Shown: positions 1 to 8,779 of the stretch, in pieces | Position numbering within the stretch: position 1 is the first letter of the stretch | Layout: each line of letters begins with the position of its first letter | Source of the DNA: Haematobacter missouriensis | GTDB lineage: Bacteria > Pseudomonadota > Alphaproteobacteria > Rhodobacterales > Rhodobacteraceae | Length of the DNA: 64,000 nucleotides | Assembly: GCF_000740775.1 (NCBI RefSeq) | Contig: NZ_JFGS01000003.1 | Location: 124,001 to 188,000 of the forward strand | Direction of reading: 5' to 3' | Notes under the pieces: model-generated | Databases searched by the model: none | Told to the model about the DNA's origin: nothing | What the model saw: the letters and a program-made list of their open reading frames with translations, nothing else | Program-made: the position numbers and the translations under genes

Positions 1-1
1 G

Positions 2-169
2 CGGGCGAATGCGGTGCAGGAATACCTGATCTCCCAAGGGATCGCGCCCAGCCGGATGCGGACGGTGAGCTATGGCAAGGAACGCCCCGTCGCTACCTGT
101 CCCGATGAAAGCTGCTTTGCACAGAACCGTCGTGCTGTGACCGTCCTCGCCTCCGGCGCGGGAAGCTGA
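2..169 (+). CDS. pal: Pal, peptidoglycan-associated lipoprotein, C-terminal fragment
   Basis: The window opens inside an OmpA-like domain and about 55 residues remain. The segment [12 protein letters not shown] followed by QNRRAVTV is the end of an OmpA/Pal peptidoglycan-binding fold, where the NRR motif belongs to the diaminopimelate-binding site. Pal is an outer-membrane lipoprotein that works with TolA and TolB in envelope constriction. cpoB follows 10 bases after the stop, the usual end of a tol-pal operon. The pair C-P-D-E-S-C just before NRR is an insertion often seen in alphaproteobacterial Pal. The 5' part lies outside the window. Confidence 0.88.
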   Translation, partial: RANAVQEYLISQGIAPSRMRTVSYGKERPVATCPDESCFAQNRRAVTVLASGAGS

Positions 170-179
170 GGCGACAGTG

Positions 180-1013
180 ATGCTCAGTCTGCGTCTTATC
201 GTCCTGTGCACGGGTCTGGCGCTTCCGATCGCCGCGGGAGCGCAGAACCGGCAGGAGACGTTGGCCGATATCCGCAAGGAGGTGAACAGCCTGTCGTCGG
301 AGGTCCAGTCCCTCCGCTCGGAGATGATCGCCTCCGCCGGGCAGGGCGGGCTGCGGATCAGCGGCACGACCCTCCAGCGGCTCGATCTCATCGAGGCGGA
401 GCTTCAGCGCCTGACCAATCGTACAGAGGAGCTTGGCCACCGGATCGGCAAGATGGCTGACGATGCGGCGAACCGCATCGGCGACCTTGAGTTCCGGCTG
501 ACGGAGCTTGAGGGGGGCGACCCCACGGCAGCCGGGGCCGTGGCCCCGCTGGGCGGCGGGGGGGCGGCCCCCTCGCAGAATGCGCCCAAGACATCCACTC
601 CCGCGCGCGCTTCCGCAGCGGCGCAGAAGGCCGTGGGCGAGCAGGCGGATTTCGATCGGGCCCGGGCGGTGCTCGATCAACGTGACTTTCGCACCGCCGC
701 GGGTCTCTTCACCGCCTTTACCGAATCCTACCCGGCGGGCGCACTGACGGGCGAGGCACATTACTACCGCGGCGAGGCGCTCGCCGCGGATGGCGATACG
801 CTCGGCGCCGCCAAGGCCTATCTGGAGAGCTATTCCGGCTGGCCGCGTGGTGAGCGGGCGTCGGAATCGCTGCTGAAGCTCGGTACCAGCCTTGGCGATC
901 TGGGACAGACCAATGATGCCTGCACCACGCTGTCGCAGGTTTCCATGCTCTATCCCGATACGCCTGCCGTGGCTCAGGCGTCCACCGCGATGCAGAAGCT
1001 CCAATGCAACTGA
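180..1013 (+). CDS. cpoB: CpoB/YbgF, Tol-Pal associated periplasmic coordinator
   Basis: A 277-residue exported protein. Residues 1-21 form a signal peptide ending AAGA-Q. A coiled-coil-prone region of EVNSLSSEVQSL type follows to about residue 110, then a low-complexity Ala/Gly/Pro linker. A TPR-containing C-terminal half starts near residue 155 (FDRARAVLDQRDF, HYYRGEAL, SLLKLGTSL). This is the CpoB trimerisation-plus-TPR architecture. The protein links Tol-Pal to septal peptidoglycan synthesis. A GTG at 177 is an alternative start. I prefer ATG 180 because the signal peptide begins there. The end overlaps tilS by 10 bases. Confidence 0.9.
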   Translation: MLSLRLIVLCTGLALPIAAGAQNRQETLADIRKEVNSLSSEVQSLRSEMIASAGQGGLRISGTTLQRLDLIEAELQRLTNRTEELGHRIGKMADDAANRIGDLEFRLTELEGGDPTAAGAVAPLGGGGAAPSQNAPKTSTPARASAAAQKAVGEQADFDRARAVLDQRDFRTAAGLFTAFTESYPAGALTGEAHYYRGEALAADGDTLGAAKAYLESYSGWPRGERASESLLKLGTSLGDLGQTNDACTTLSQVSMLYPDTPAVAQASTAMQKLQCN

Positions 1014-2269
1014 TGCCAGAGGAGGCCTTTGCCAGTGCGATGGCGAGGCTTCTTCCGGCGCGATACCCCTCCTCGATGCCCTCGCTGGGTCTTGCCGTAT
1101 CGGGTGGGGGGGATTCCATGGCGCTGACCTGGATCGCGCATCGCTGGGCGCGGGACCGGGGCGTGACACTGCGCCTGGCCACGGTCGACCACGGATTGCG
1201 CCCGGAGGCGGCAAAGGAGGCGGCGGAAGTTGCCGCTTTCGCGTCACGGCTTGGCCTTTCGCATGACACCCTCCACTGGCAGGGCTGGGACGGCCGCGGA
1301 AATCTGCAGGATGCCGCTCGCCGCGCCCGCCGACGGCTGCTTTCAGCATGGGCGGCGGAGCAGGAGCTGGGGGCGGTCCTCATCGCCCATACCGCTGACG
1401 ATCAGGCGGAGACATTTCTGCTGCGCCTCGCCCGGGGTTCCGGGGTCGATGGGCTTTCGGCGATGCGGGAGGCGCGGCAGGAGGGCGGGTTGCTCTGGCT
1501 CCGCCCATTGCTCGGCGTCCGTCGCGAGGTGCTGCGGGACCTGCTGCGGACCCAGGGCCTAGGCTGGGCCGAGGATCCCAGCAATGCCGATCCACGCTAT
1601 GATCGTGTGCGCATGCGTCAGGCGCTGCCAGCGCTCGGCGCGCTTGGACTGACGGTGGAGCGTCTCTCCGACACGGCCGCGCGGCTTGCCGAGGCGCGGG
1701 ATGCGCTCGCGGTCCAGGCGGCGCTTGCCGCGCGGCTGCTTCTTCGGGTGGAGGCGGGGGATGTGCTCGTCGATCTCGCGGGGCTGGCGGCCGAACCGGT
1801 GGAGATTCGCGCCCGCCTGCTTTCCGCCGCGCTCTGCTGGGTGTCGTCGGCGGAATACCGCCCTCGCCGGGCGGCGCTGGACCGGCTCTTGGCGGATCTC
1901 GCAAGGGGAGCGGGCGGCACCCTGCACGGATGCCTTGTAGCGGAGCGGCACGGTGTCGCACGAATCGGGCGCGAGCCGAGAGCAGTCCTGGGGCTGCGCC
2001 GCGCCGCGCCGGGCGTCTGGGATCATCGCTGGCGGGTTTTTGGCCCCGATTGTGATGAGTTGGAAATCGGCGCGCTGGGCTCTGCCGGCCTCTTACAACG
2101 GCCACGCTGGCGGGAAAGTGGCCTGCCGCGCCGCACGCTTCTTGCCCAACCCGCCCTCTGGCAAGGCCAGCGACTCATCGCGGTGCCGGTGCTGGAACCG
2201 GGTGGCGCATGGCGTGCGGAGCTGGTGGGAGGAGAGGACGCGTTCCATTCCTCCCTCATCCCGCATTGA
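1004..2269 (+). CDS. tilS: tRNA(Ile)-lysidine synthase
   Basis: A 421-residue PP-loop ATPase. SGGGDS at residues 33-38 is the ATP-pyrophosphatase loop, and VDHGLR and HTADDQAETFLLRL are typical TilS motifs. The enzyme adds lysine to C34 of tRNA-Ile(CAU), so that it reads AUA rather than AUG. It is essential in most bacteria. The start lies inside the end of cpoB, suggesting translational coupling. The C-terminal third (after residue 300) is poorly conserved, as usual for the family. The following ftsH is also a standard neighbour. Confidence 0.93.
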   Translation: MQLMPEEAFASAMARLLPARYPSSMPSLGLAVSGGGDSMALTWIAHRWARDRGVTLRLATVDHGLRPEAAKEAAEVAAFASRLGLSHDTLHWQGWDGRGNLQDAARRARRRLLSAWAAEQELGAVLIAHTADDQAETFLLRLARGSGVDGLSAMREARQEGGLLWLRPLLGVRREVLRDLLRTQGLGWAEDPSNADPRYDRVRMRQALPALGALGLTVERLSDTAARLAEARDALAVQAALAARLLLRVEAGDVLVDLAGLAAEPVEIRARLLSAALCWVSSAEYRPRRAALDRLLADLARGAGGTLHGCLVAERHGVARIGREPRAVLGLRRAAPGVWDHRWRVFGPDCDELEIGALGSAGLLQRPRWRESGLPRRTLLAQPALWQGQRLIAVPVLEPGGAWRAELVGGEDAFHSSLIPH

Positions 2270-2356
2270 ACCTCCCCCCGGATTCTCTATCTTAGGGGGT
2301 AGCAGCGCGTGAGCCCGGACTTTTCCCGGGTTGACGCGTATCAAGGGGAGTATCTC

Positions 2357-4264
2357 GTGGGTAACGCGCGCAACATTGCGTTCTGGGTCGTCCTGTTCCT
2401 TCTGATCCTGGCGCTTTTCAACCTGTTCAGCGGCGGTCAGTCCACCATGGCCTCCCGCACGGTGGCCTATTCGGATTTCATCGAGCAGATCGACAACGGC
2501 GGCATCAGCAACGTCACCATCGACGGTGAGCGGATCCTTTTCCGTGATAAGGACGGTCAGCAATATGTCACCATTCAGCCGCAGGGCGCGAATGTCGCCG
2601 ACAAGCTGATCGCCAGGAATGTCAGCGTGAAGGTGGAGCCGCAGGAGCAGTCGGGCTTCCTGTCGCTTCTGTCGCTGTGGCTGCCGTTCCTTGTGCTGAT
2701 CGGTATCTGGATCTTCTTCATGAACCGGATGCAGGGGGGCGGTCGCGGGGGTGCGATGGGTTTCGGCAAATCGCGCGCGAAGCTGCTGACTGAAAAGCAT
2801 GGCCGCGTGACCTTTGACGACGTTGCCGGCATCGACGAAGCCAAGGAAGAACTGGAGGAGATTGTGGAATTCCTGCGGAACCCGCAGAAGTTCTCACGTC
2901 TCGGCGGCAAGATCCCCAAAGGCGCCCTGCTTGTCGGCCCCCCCGGCACCGGCAAGACGCTGCTTGCGCGCGCCATCGCCGGGGAGGCGGGCGTGCCCTT
3001 CTTCACCATCTCCGGCTCCGACTTCGTCGAGATGTTCGTGGGTGTGGGTGCGTCCCGCGTGCGCGACATGTTCGAGCAGGCCAAGAAGAACGCCCCCTGC
3101 ATCGTCTTCATCGATGAGATCGACGCGGTCGGCCGTTCCCGCGGTGTGGGTTACGGCGGCGGAAACGATGAGCGCGAGCAGACGCTGAACCAGCTTCTGG
3201 TCGAGATGGACGGGTTCGAGGCGAACGAGGGCATCATCATCGTTGCGGCCACCAACCGGCCCGACGTGCTGGACCCGGCGCTGCTGCGCCCCGGCCGGTT
3301 CGACCGCCAGATCCAGGTACCGAACCCCGACATCAAGGGGCGGGAGAAGATTCTCTCCGTCCATGCCCGCAAGGTGCCGCTTGGTCCCGACGTGGATCTG
3401 CGCATCATTGCACGGGGAACGCCTGGCTTCTCGGGTGCCGATCTGGCCAACCTGGTGAACGAGGCAGCGCTGATGGCAGCCCGTGTGGGCCGACGCTTCG
3501 TGACGATGGAAGATTTCGAGAATGCCAAGGACAAGGTGATGATGGGCGCGGAACGCCGCTCCATGGTCATGACCGAGGACGAGAAGAAGCTGACCGCCTA
3601 TCACGAAGCCGGCCATGCCATCGTCGGACTGAACGTCCCGCAGCATGACCCGATCCACAAGGCGACGATCATCCCGCGCGGCCGCGCGCTGGGGCTGGTG
3701 CTGTCGCTGCCGGAGCGGGATACGCTCTCCGTCACCATGACGAAGTACAAGTCCAAGATCGCCATGGCGATGGGTGGCAAGGTGGCAGAGGAGCTGATCT
3801 TCGGGCGGGAAAATGTCACCTCTGGCGCGACCTCCGACATTCAGCAGGCCTCCCGAATCGCGCGGGCGATGGTCACGCAGTTCGGCATGTCGGACGAGCT
3901 CGGCAATATCGACTATGCCAACGAGCAGCAAAGCTATCTCGGCAACTATTCGGGCGGCACGACCCATTCTCCCGAGACACAGGAGAAGATCGACGCAGAA
4001 GTCCGCCGCATCGTTGACGAGGGCTTTGACCGTGCCCGCACGATTTTGACCGAGAAGAACGAGGATCTGCATCGGCTTGCGCAGGGCCTTCTGGAATATG
4101 AGACCCTCACGGGGGACGAAATCCGCAAGGTCATCGCGGGCGAGCCCCTCAGCCGCGGTAATGATGACGACGCACCGCCGAGCGGACTGCCGCCCAGCGT
4201 GACGGCGATTCCGAAGACGCCCCGACCGAAACCGTCGGGTCTTGAACCGGAACCCTCCGCCTGA
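2357..4264 (+). CDS. ftsH: FtsH, membrane-anchored ATP-dependent zinc metalloprotease
   Basis: About 635 residues. Two N-terminal membrane segments (roughly 7-25 and 105-125) enclose a periplasmic domain. The AAA module has Walker A GPPGTGKT near residue 194, Walker B FIDEID, and the SRH ending RPGRFDR. The zinc site HEAGH is at residues 416-420. FtsH degrades misassembled membrane proteins and short-lived cytoplasmic proteins. An upstream in-frame GTG at 2309 exists, but GTG 2357 has AAGGGGAG just upstream and gives the family-typical N-terminus VGNARN. The C-terminal tail is Pro-rich and variable. A strong terminator follows. Confidence 0.96.
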   Translation: MGNARNIAFWVVLFLLILALFNLFSGGQSTMASRTVAYSDFIEQIDNGGISNVTIDGERILFRDKDGQQYVTIQPQGANVADKLIARNVSVKVEPQEQSGFLSLLSLWLPFLVLIGIWIFFMNRMQGGGRGGAMGFGKSRAKLLTEKHGRVTFDDVAGIDEAKEELEEIVEFLRNPQKFSRLGGKIPKGALLVGPPGTGKTLLARAIAGEAGVPFFTISGSDFVEMFVGVGASRVRDMFEQAKKNAPCIVFIDEIDAVGRSRGVGYGGGNDEREQTLNQLLVEMDGFEANEGIIIVAATNRPDVLDPALLRPGRFDRQIQVPNPDIKGREKILSVHARKVPLGPDVDLRIIARGTPGFSGADLANLVNEAALMAARVGRRFVTMEDFENAKDKVMMGAERRSMVMTEDEKKLTAYHEAGHAIVGLNVPQHDPIHKATIIPRGRALGLVLSLPERDTLSVTMTKYKSKIAMAMGGKVAEELIFGRENVTSGATSDIQQASRIARAMVTQFGMSDELGNIDYANEQQSYLGNYSGGTTHSPETQEKIDAEVRRIVDEGFDRARTILTEKNEDLHRLAQGLLEYETLTGDEIRKVIAGEPLSRGNDDDAPPSGLPPSVTAIPKTPRPKPSGLEPEPSA

Positions 4265-4299
4265 CCTTGAAGCGGCGCGCGGATTGAGCCAGATCATAG

Positions 4300-4335
4300 A
4301 CGCCCCGGAGCCATGGCCGCTCCGGGGCGTTTTCT
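4300..4335 (+). terminator. Rho-independent terminator after ftsH
   Basis: A perfect 12-base stem, ACGCCCCGGAGC pairing with GCTCCGGGGCGT, has a 7-base loop and runs into TTTTC. It lies between the ftsH stop and the ribosome binding site of the CorA gene, so it should end the tol-pal/ftsH transcript. Confidence 0.88.
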
Positions 4336-4360
4336 TGTCTCCAGCTCCCAGGAGGAGGCC

Positions 4361-5362
4361 ATGATCAAACTTTTCGGTCAGACGGCTGGCCAGCTCAAAC
4401 CGCTCGACATAGATCCTGCCGTGCCGCTTCCTGTGGAGGCTGCGGTCTGGATAGACCTGTATCAACCGACCCGCGAGGAGGAGCAGGCGCTTGAAGCAGC
4501 GCTCGGCATCTCCATCCCGACGCGGGCCGACATGAATGAGATCGAGGCCTCCTCCCGCTTCTATCATGAAGACGGGGCGCTGTTCATGACGGCGAACGTG
4601 CTTTCCCGGCCCGCACAGGGGACCGGTGATCCCGCGCAGCAGGACGTGTTCCTGTCGATGCCGGTGACCTTCATTCTGGTTGGCTTGCACCTGGTGACGG
4701 TCCGTTACCACGAACCCCGCTCTTTTCAGATGTACACCAACTGGGCGGAGCGCGGCGATGCGCCCTGCGCCAATGGGAACAGCGTGTTGCTCGGTCTGTT
4801 CGAAGCCATCGTCGACCGTCTTGCCGATATCGCGGAGGAGGCGGGCACGGGGCTCGACCTCATTGGGGCGAGGCTGTTCGATTCGCTTCCCGACGATGGT
4901 GCCCCGGACGAGACGCTCGACATGCTGGTGGAGCGTATCGGGCGGGCCGAGGATCTGAACGGCAAGATCATGGCCTCCATCGTCACGCTGAACCGCGTGG
5001 TAACGGCGATGAGCGCGCTGCCGAAGATAGATGCGAAGAAGGACGCGAAACTCCGGCTGAAGACGCTGGGGCGAGACCTCCAATCCGTGTCGGATCACGT
5101 GGAGCGGCAGGCCCGACGCATCACGTTTCTGCTGGATTCCACCCTTGGCAAGATCAACATCGAACAGACGGGTATCATCAAGATTTTCTCCGTCATGTCG
5201 CTGGTTTTCATGCCGCCGACGCTGATCGCATCGATCTATGGGATGAACTTCGATTTCATGCCGGAGTTGCATTGGGAGGGCGCGTATTACGTGGTGATCT
5301 TGCTGATGATCGTCTCCTCCGTCGCACCATATCTGTATTTCAGGAAAAGGGGTTGGCTGTGA
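4361..5362 (+). CDS. corA: CorA-family divalent cation (Mg2+/Co2+) transporter
   Basis: A 333-residue protein. A long acidic cytoplasmic N-terminal domain is followed by two C-terminal membrane helices. The signature Y-GMN at residues 294-296 sits at the end of the first helix, with FMPEL after it. These pentameric channels move Mg2+ or Co2+ into the cell. Start ATG 4361 has GGAGGAGG immediately upstream. An in-frame ATG at 4313 lies in the ftsH terminator and is rejected. The stop overlaps the GTG of the next gene by four bases (GTGA), so the two are probably translated together. Substrate specificity is not visible. Confidence 0.9.
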   Translation: MIKLFGQTAGQLKPLDIDPAVPLPVEAAVWIDLYQPTREEEQALEAALGISIPTRADMNEIEASSRFYHEDGALFMTANVLSRPAQGTGDPAQQDVFLSMPVTFILVGLHLVTVRYHEPRSFQMYTNWAERGDAPCANGNSVLLGLFEAIVDRLADIAEEAGTGLDLIGARLFDSLPDDGAPDETLDMLVERIGRAEDLNGKIMASIVTLNRVVTAMSALPKIDAKKDAKLRLKTLGRDLQSVSDHVERQARRITFLLDSTLGKINIEQTGIIKIFSVMSLVFMPPTLIASIYGMNFDFMPELHWEGAYYVVILLMIVSSVAPYLYFRKRGWL

Positions 5363-6141
5363 ACGACTGGAATCCCGAGCTTTACCACCGGTTTGCCGAT
5401 TTGCGGCTGCGGCCTGCGCTGGACCTGATGGCGCAGGTGCCGCGCCTGCCCGAAGGCGACGTGATCGACCTTGGCTGCGGCAGCGGAGCGGCGGGGCCCG
5501 CGCTCGCTGCCCGCTTTCCGGGACGGCGGATCGTCGGCGTGGACAGTTCGCCGGCCATGCTGGCCAAGGCCGCGGAGGCGGGCATCTATGCCGACCTGAT
5601 CGAGGCGGATGCAGCCACCTGGCGACCGGATACGCCGCCCGCCCTCATCTTTTCCAACGCGCTGCTGCAGTGGCTGCCGGACCACGACACGTTGATGCCG
5701 CATCTCGTCGCGCTGTTGGAGCCTTATGGCGTTCTGGCAGTGCAGATGCCGCGGCAGGAGGCCGCCCCCTCGCATCGGCTGATCCGGGAGGTCGCCGCCG
5801 CGCTTTACCCCGATCGGTTCTGTGACCCGGACGCATTCCGCACGACGCTCCGCCCCGCGACCGGTTATGTCCGGCTCCTGGAGCCCGAGGGGGAGATCAA
5901 CGCCTGGGAGACGGAATACGTCCAGCGGCTGCAACATTCGGCGGAGGGGCACCCGGTGCGGCTGTTCACCAGTTCCACCGCGATGCGGCCGGTGCTGGAC
6001 AGGCTGACGGCGGCCGAGCAGGCGGATTTCATCGCGGCCTATGAATCAGCAATCTCTCCGTCCTACCCGCAGGAGCCGGATGGAACGGTGTTGTTTCCGT
6101 TTCTGCGATTGTTCTTCGTCCTTCGGCGCGGGATCCTGTGA
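5359..6141 (+). CDS. tam: Tam-like trans-aconitate 2-methyltransferase
   Basis: A 260-residue class I SAM methyltransferase. Motif I VIDLGCGSG is at residues 35-43, preceded by W-N-P-E-L-Y, the N-terminal signature of Tam proteins (DWNPxxY). LLQWLPDH and QMPRQEAAPSH are also Tam-like. The enzyme methylates trans-aconitate, an inhibitor of aconitase formed spontaneously from cis-aconitate. The GTG start overlaps the corA stop and has AGGAAAAGGGG upstream. I am sure of the methyltransferase fold. The substrate is inferred from family resemblance. Confidence 0.85.
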   Translation: MNDWNPELYHRFADLRLRPALDLMAQVPRLPEGDVIDLGCGSGAAGPALAARFPGRRIVGVDSSPAMLAKAAEAGIYADLIEADAATWRPDTPPALIFSNALLQWLPDHDTLMPHLVALLEPYGVLAVQMPRQEAAPSHRLIREVAAALYPDRFCDPDAFRTTLRPATGYVRLLEPEGEINAWETEYVQRLQHSAEGHPVRLFTSSTAMRPVLDRLTAAEQADFIAAYESAISPSYPQEPDGTVLFPFLRLFFVLRRGIL

Positions 6142-6269
6142 TCCCGCCCGTATCCCGGGGCGATGCTGGCTTCCGAAACCTCTCCCGCCGAAGGAGTACA
6201 GCAGAAGCGGCAGGACATGCCAAAGCTCCCCCGGGAGGGGAGTTTTCTGATCGACTTGACAGATAAATT

Positions 6270-6344
6270 TGGAGCGGGCGATGGGATTCGAACCCACGAC
6301 CCCAACCTTGGCAAGGTTGTGCTCTACCCCTGAGCTACGCCCGC
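6270..6344 (-). tRNA. tRNA-Gly (anticodon GCC)
   Basis: Read on the minus strand, a complete cloverleaf of 75 bases is present, including an encoded CCA. The acceptor arm GCGGGCG pairs with CGCCCGC, the D-arm starts GCTCAGGGG, and the anticodon stem-loop CAACC-TTGCCAA-GGTTG has GCC as the anticodon. The T-arm carries TTCGAAT. It would read GGC and GGU codons. Confidence 0.96.
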
Positions 6345-6469
6345 TTCCTTCTGGGTGAGGGTCATTTATCCAACCGTGCTGGGACCCGCAAGACTAAAAA
6401 CGAAGATTTCTGCGAATTCCCTTTTAGCCGCCGAGCGGGGCAGGGATTGAGGCGGGGAGCGGCGCGTGG

Positions 6470-6823
6470 TCAGGGCCGGCGGACGACCACTTCGAAGCCG
6501 CCATAAATCATTCTGTCCATGCTGAAGGGCGGGTCTTCCACGTCGGAGGACAGACGGGGATCTAACATGACCTTTTCATTGACGGCGTCGCGATGCGCCC
6601 TGTCGCGAAAGGTGATCCATGAGAAAAACACCACCTCGTCATCGGCCAGCAGCACCGCCCGCGGAAAGGATGTGAAAGGTCCCGAGGCGATATCATCGCC
6701 CTTTGCCTCCACCACGCTCAGCGCGCCATGTTCCGTCCAGAGCGAACCGGCCAGATCGGCGAGCTTGCGGTAATCCTCCATCCGGTTCTTTTTGACCGGG
6801 ACGACGAAACCGTCCACATACAT
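6470..6823 (-). CDS. DUF1428 family protein (copy 1)
   Basis: A 117-residue cytosolic protein with the hallmarks of DUF1428: start MYVDGFVVPV, central VVFFSWITFRDRAHRD, and ending MIYGGFEVVV. The fold is a ferredoxin-like dimeric alpha/beta barrel and the family function is unknown. It appears monocistronic, between the tRNA and the antiporter. A second, divergent member lies at 22727-23086. No signal peptide or catalytic motif can be named. Confidence 0.85.
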   Translation of the reverse strand: MYVDGFVVPVKKNRMEDYRKLADLAGSLWTEHGALSVVEAKGDDIASGPFTSFPRAVLLADDEVVFFSWITFRDRAHRDAVNEKVMLDPRLSSDVEDPPFSMDRMIYGGFEVVVRRP

Positions 6824-6900
6824 CCGGCATCTCCAACTTCCCTTGGAGAAAGACTAGCGCGCGCCAATGAAGGCGCAACGCGGGTGAGAAGCCGAGCGCG

Positions 6901-8655
6901 TCAATTCTGTTTCATGTTGCCGATCAGCAGATCACGCCCGGCGAAGATTCCCCCGCTGATCTCCTGCTCCAACCGTTCCCTGTCGCGCTGCCGGATACTG
7001 GCGACGAGATCGCGGATCGTGTCCTCATCGTTGTCCATGCGGCGGAGCGCTTCCTCCGCCATCACGAAGGCGGATTCCATGGTTTCGCGGATCTGCCAGT
7101 CCACCCCGGCGTGGACGAGGTCCAGCACGTGTTCACGGTCCCAGGCTCGGGCGAGCACGGGGACATGCGGAAATTCCGACTTCATCAACTCGACCGCCTT
7201 CACTGCTGCCGTCTTGTCGTCTATCGCGATAAGGACGAGCTTTGCATCGCCCGCGCCCGCCGCATGCAGGATGTCGAGTCGGGAGCCGTCACCGTAATGT
7301 ACCTTGAAGCCGTATTCCGCCGCGCTGCGGATCGCATCGGGATCGATGTCGATGATGGTGATCGAACAAAGCTGACCCAGAAGCGGCTGGCTGGCGATCT
7401 GGCCGAAGCGGCCGAATCCGACCAGTAGAACGCTTGCGCTTTGATTGCTGACCGCCTCCACGCCGTCCATCGAGGGGGTTTCGGGCGGGGTCAGACGATC
7501 GTGAATGATGACGAGGATCGGCGTCAGGGCCATTGAGACGATAATCATCGCGGTGAGGATGGCGTTTTCCTCTCCGGTGAAGATCCCCGCGCTCGTTGCG
7601 GCGGCATAGAGGACGAAGGCAAACTCCCCGCCCTGCGCCATGAGCACCGCACGCTCGAACGCTTCTCGGTTGCTGGCGCGGAACAGCTTGGCCACGGCAT
7701 AGATGCCCGCCATCTTCAGGATCATGTATCCCGTGACGCAGATGGCAATCAGGCCGACATTCGCTGCGATCACCTTGAGATCCAGCGCCATGCCGACACC
7801 GAGGAAGAACAGGCCGAGCAGAATGCCACGGAACGGCTCCACATCGGCTTCCAGCTGATGCCTAAACGACGATTCGGAGAGCAGCACCCCGGCCAGAAAT
7901 GCACCCATCGCCATCGACAGGCCCGCCCATTCCATCGCGAGCCCCGCGCCAAGCACCACCAGCAGCGCCGCCGCCGTCATCACCTCCCGCGCCTTGGAGC
8001 GCGCGAGCAGCGAAAAAAGCGGATCGAGCAGCCACAATCCTGCCACGACTAACCCGCCGATGGCCGCCAGACCTATCAGGACGGAGGTGAGGCGGTGCGC
8101 CAGCGTCACCTCTTCTCCACCGCCGGGGGCGATGAAGGCGACAATGGCGAGAAGCGGGACGATCGCGAGATCTTCCAGCAGCAGCACAGCTACGATCCTG
8201 CGCCCGGAGGGGAGACCAAGTTGCCTCCGCTCCTCCAACATCTGCATCACGATGGCAGTAGATGTGAGCACAAAGCCCGTGCCCGCCACGAAGCTCTCCG
8301 CCAGCGAATACCCCAGCGACAGGCCGACGCATGTCAGGAGCGCGATGCAGACCAGAACCTGCGTCGCGCCAATTCCGAAGATATCCCCCCGCATCGACCA
8401 GAGGCGGGAGGGCTGCATCTCCAGCCCGATGACGAACAGGAAGATGACGACGCCCAGCTCCGCCACGTGAATGATGGCCTGCGGATCGTGGAACAGCCCC
8501 AGCCCATAGGGGCCGACAACAAGTCCGGCAGCGAGGTAGCCCAGCACAGAGCCAAGGCCCAGACGTTTGAACAGTGGTACGGCAATGACCGCCCCGGCAA
8601 GCAGAGCCACGAGCTGAAGCATGTCAAAGCCGTGACTGGCGGTTTCACCTTCCAT
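6901..8655 (-). CDS. CPA2-family monovalent cation:proton antiporter (KefB/KefC-like)
   Basis: A 584-residue protein. About twelve N-terminal membrane helices form a Na+/H+-exchanger domain (LGYLAAGLVVGPYGLGLF near residue 40, GAFLAGVLLSESSFRHQLEADVEPF further on). A cytoplasmic Rossmann domain follows with GFGRFG near residue 410 and a TrkA-N/KTN arrangement. It probably exchanges K+ or Na+ for H+. The sequence resembles glutathione-gated KefB/KefC and YbaL. No KefF/KefG partner is adjacent, so glutathione gating cannot be claimed. The gene seems to be transcribed alone. Confidence 0.9.
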   Translation of the reverse strand: MEGETASHGFDMLQLVALLAGAVIAVPLFKRLGLGSVLGYLAAGLVVGPYGLGLFHDPQAIIHVAELGVVIFLFVIGLEMQPSRLWSMRGDIFGIGATQVLVCIALLTCVGLSLGYSLAESFVAGTGFVLTSTAIVMQMLEERRQLGLPSGRRIVAVLLLEDLAIVPLLAIVAFIAPGGGEEVTLAHRLTSVLIGLAAIGGLVVAGLWLLDPLFSLLARSKAREVMTAAALLVVLGAGLAMEWAGLSMAMGAFLAGVLLSESSFRHQLEADVEPFRGILLGLFFLGVGMALDLKVIAANVGLIAICVTGYMILKMAGIYAVAKLFRASNREAFERAVLMAQGGEFAFVLYAAATSAGIFTGEENAILTAMIIVSMALTPILVIIHDRLTPPETPSMDGVEAVSNQSASVLLVGFGRFGQIASQPLLGQLCSITIIDIDPDAIRSAAEYGFKVHYGDGSRLDILHAAGAGDAKLVLIAIDDKTAAVKAVELMKSEFPHVPVLARAWDREHVLDLVHAGVDWQIRETMESAFVMAEEALRRMDNDEDTIRDLVASIRQRDRERLEQEISGGIFAGRDLLIGNMKQN

Positions 8656-8723
8656 GCAATCCTCCGCGCGCTCTTTAGGAAGGAGTAGCGCGGGAATGCA
8701 AAAAGGCTATCGCCATATGGTCT

Positions 8724-8777
8724 GATTGAGGGCGAGGGCCTCGGGCGGCCCTTCCCGCCGCCTGACGGCCCTCAATC
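8724..8777. terminator. Long-stem inverted repeat after the acyl-CoA synthetase gene
   Basis: GATTGAGGGC (8724-8733) and its exact complement GCCCTCAATC (8768-8777) flank a GC-rich loop containing GGGCGG...CCGCC. The repeat abuts the synthetase stop codon and may act as a terminator or transcript-end stabiliser for that minus-strand gene. No clean T-run follows, so the function is inferred. Confidence 0.45.
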
Positions 8778-8779
8778 CA

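Noticed and set aside
93-1349. 418-residue minus-strand open frame over cpoB and tilS
   Set aside because: It is antisense to two well-identified genes, is rich in Arg/Pro/Gly as expected from a high-GC shadow frame, and has no domain.
2894-5272. 792-residue minus-strand open frame over ftsH and corA
   Set aside because: It lies antisense to the Walker, SRH and zinc motifs of FtsH and to CorA. Its own translation is His/Arg-rich with no family features.
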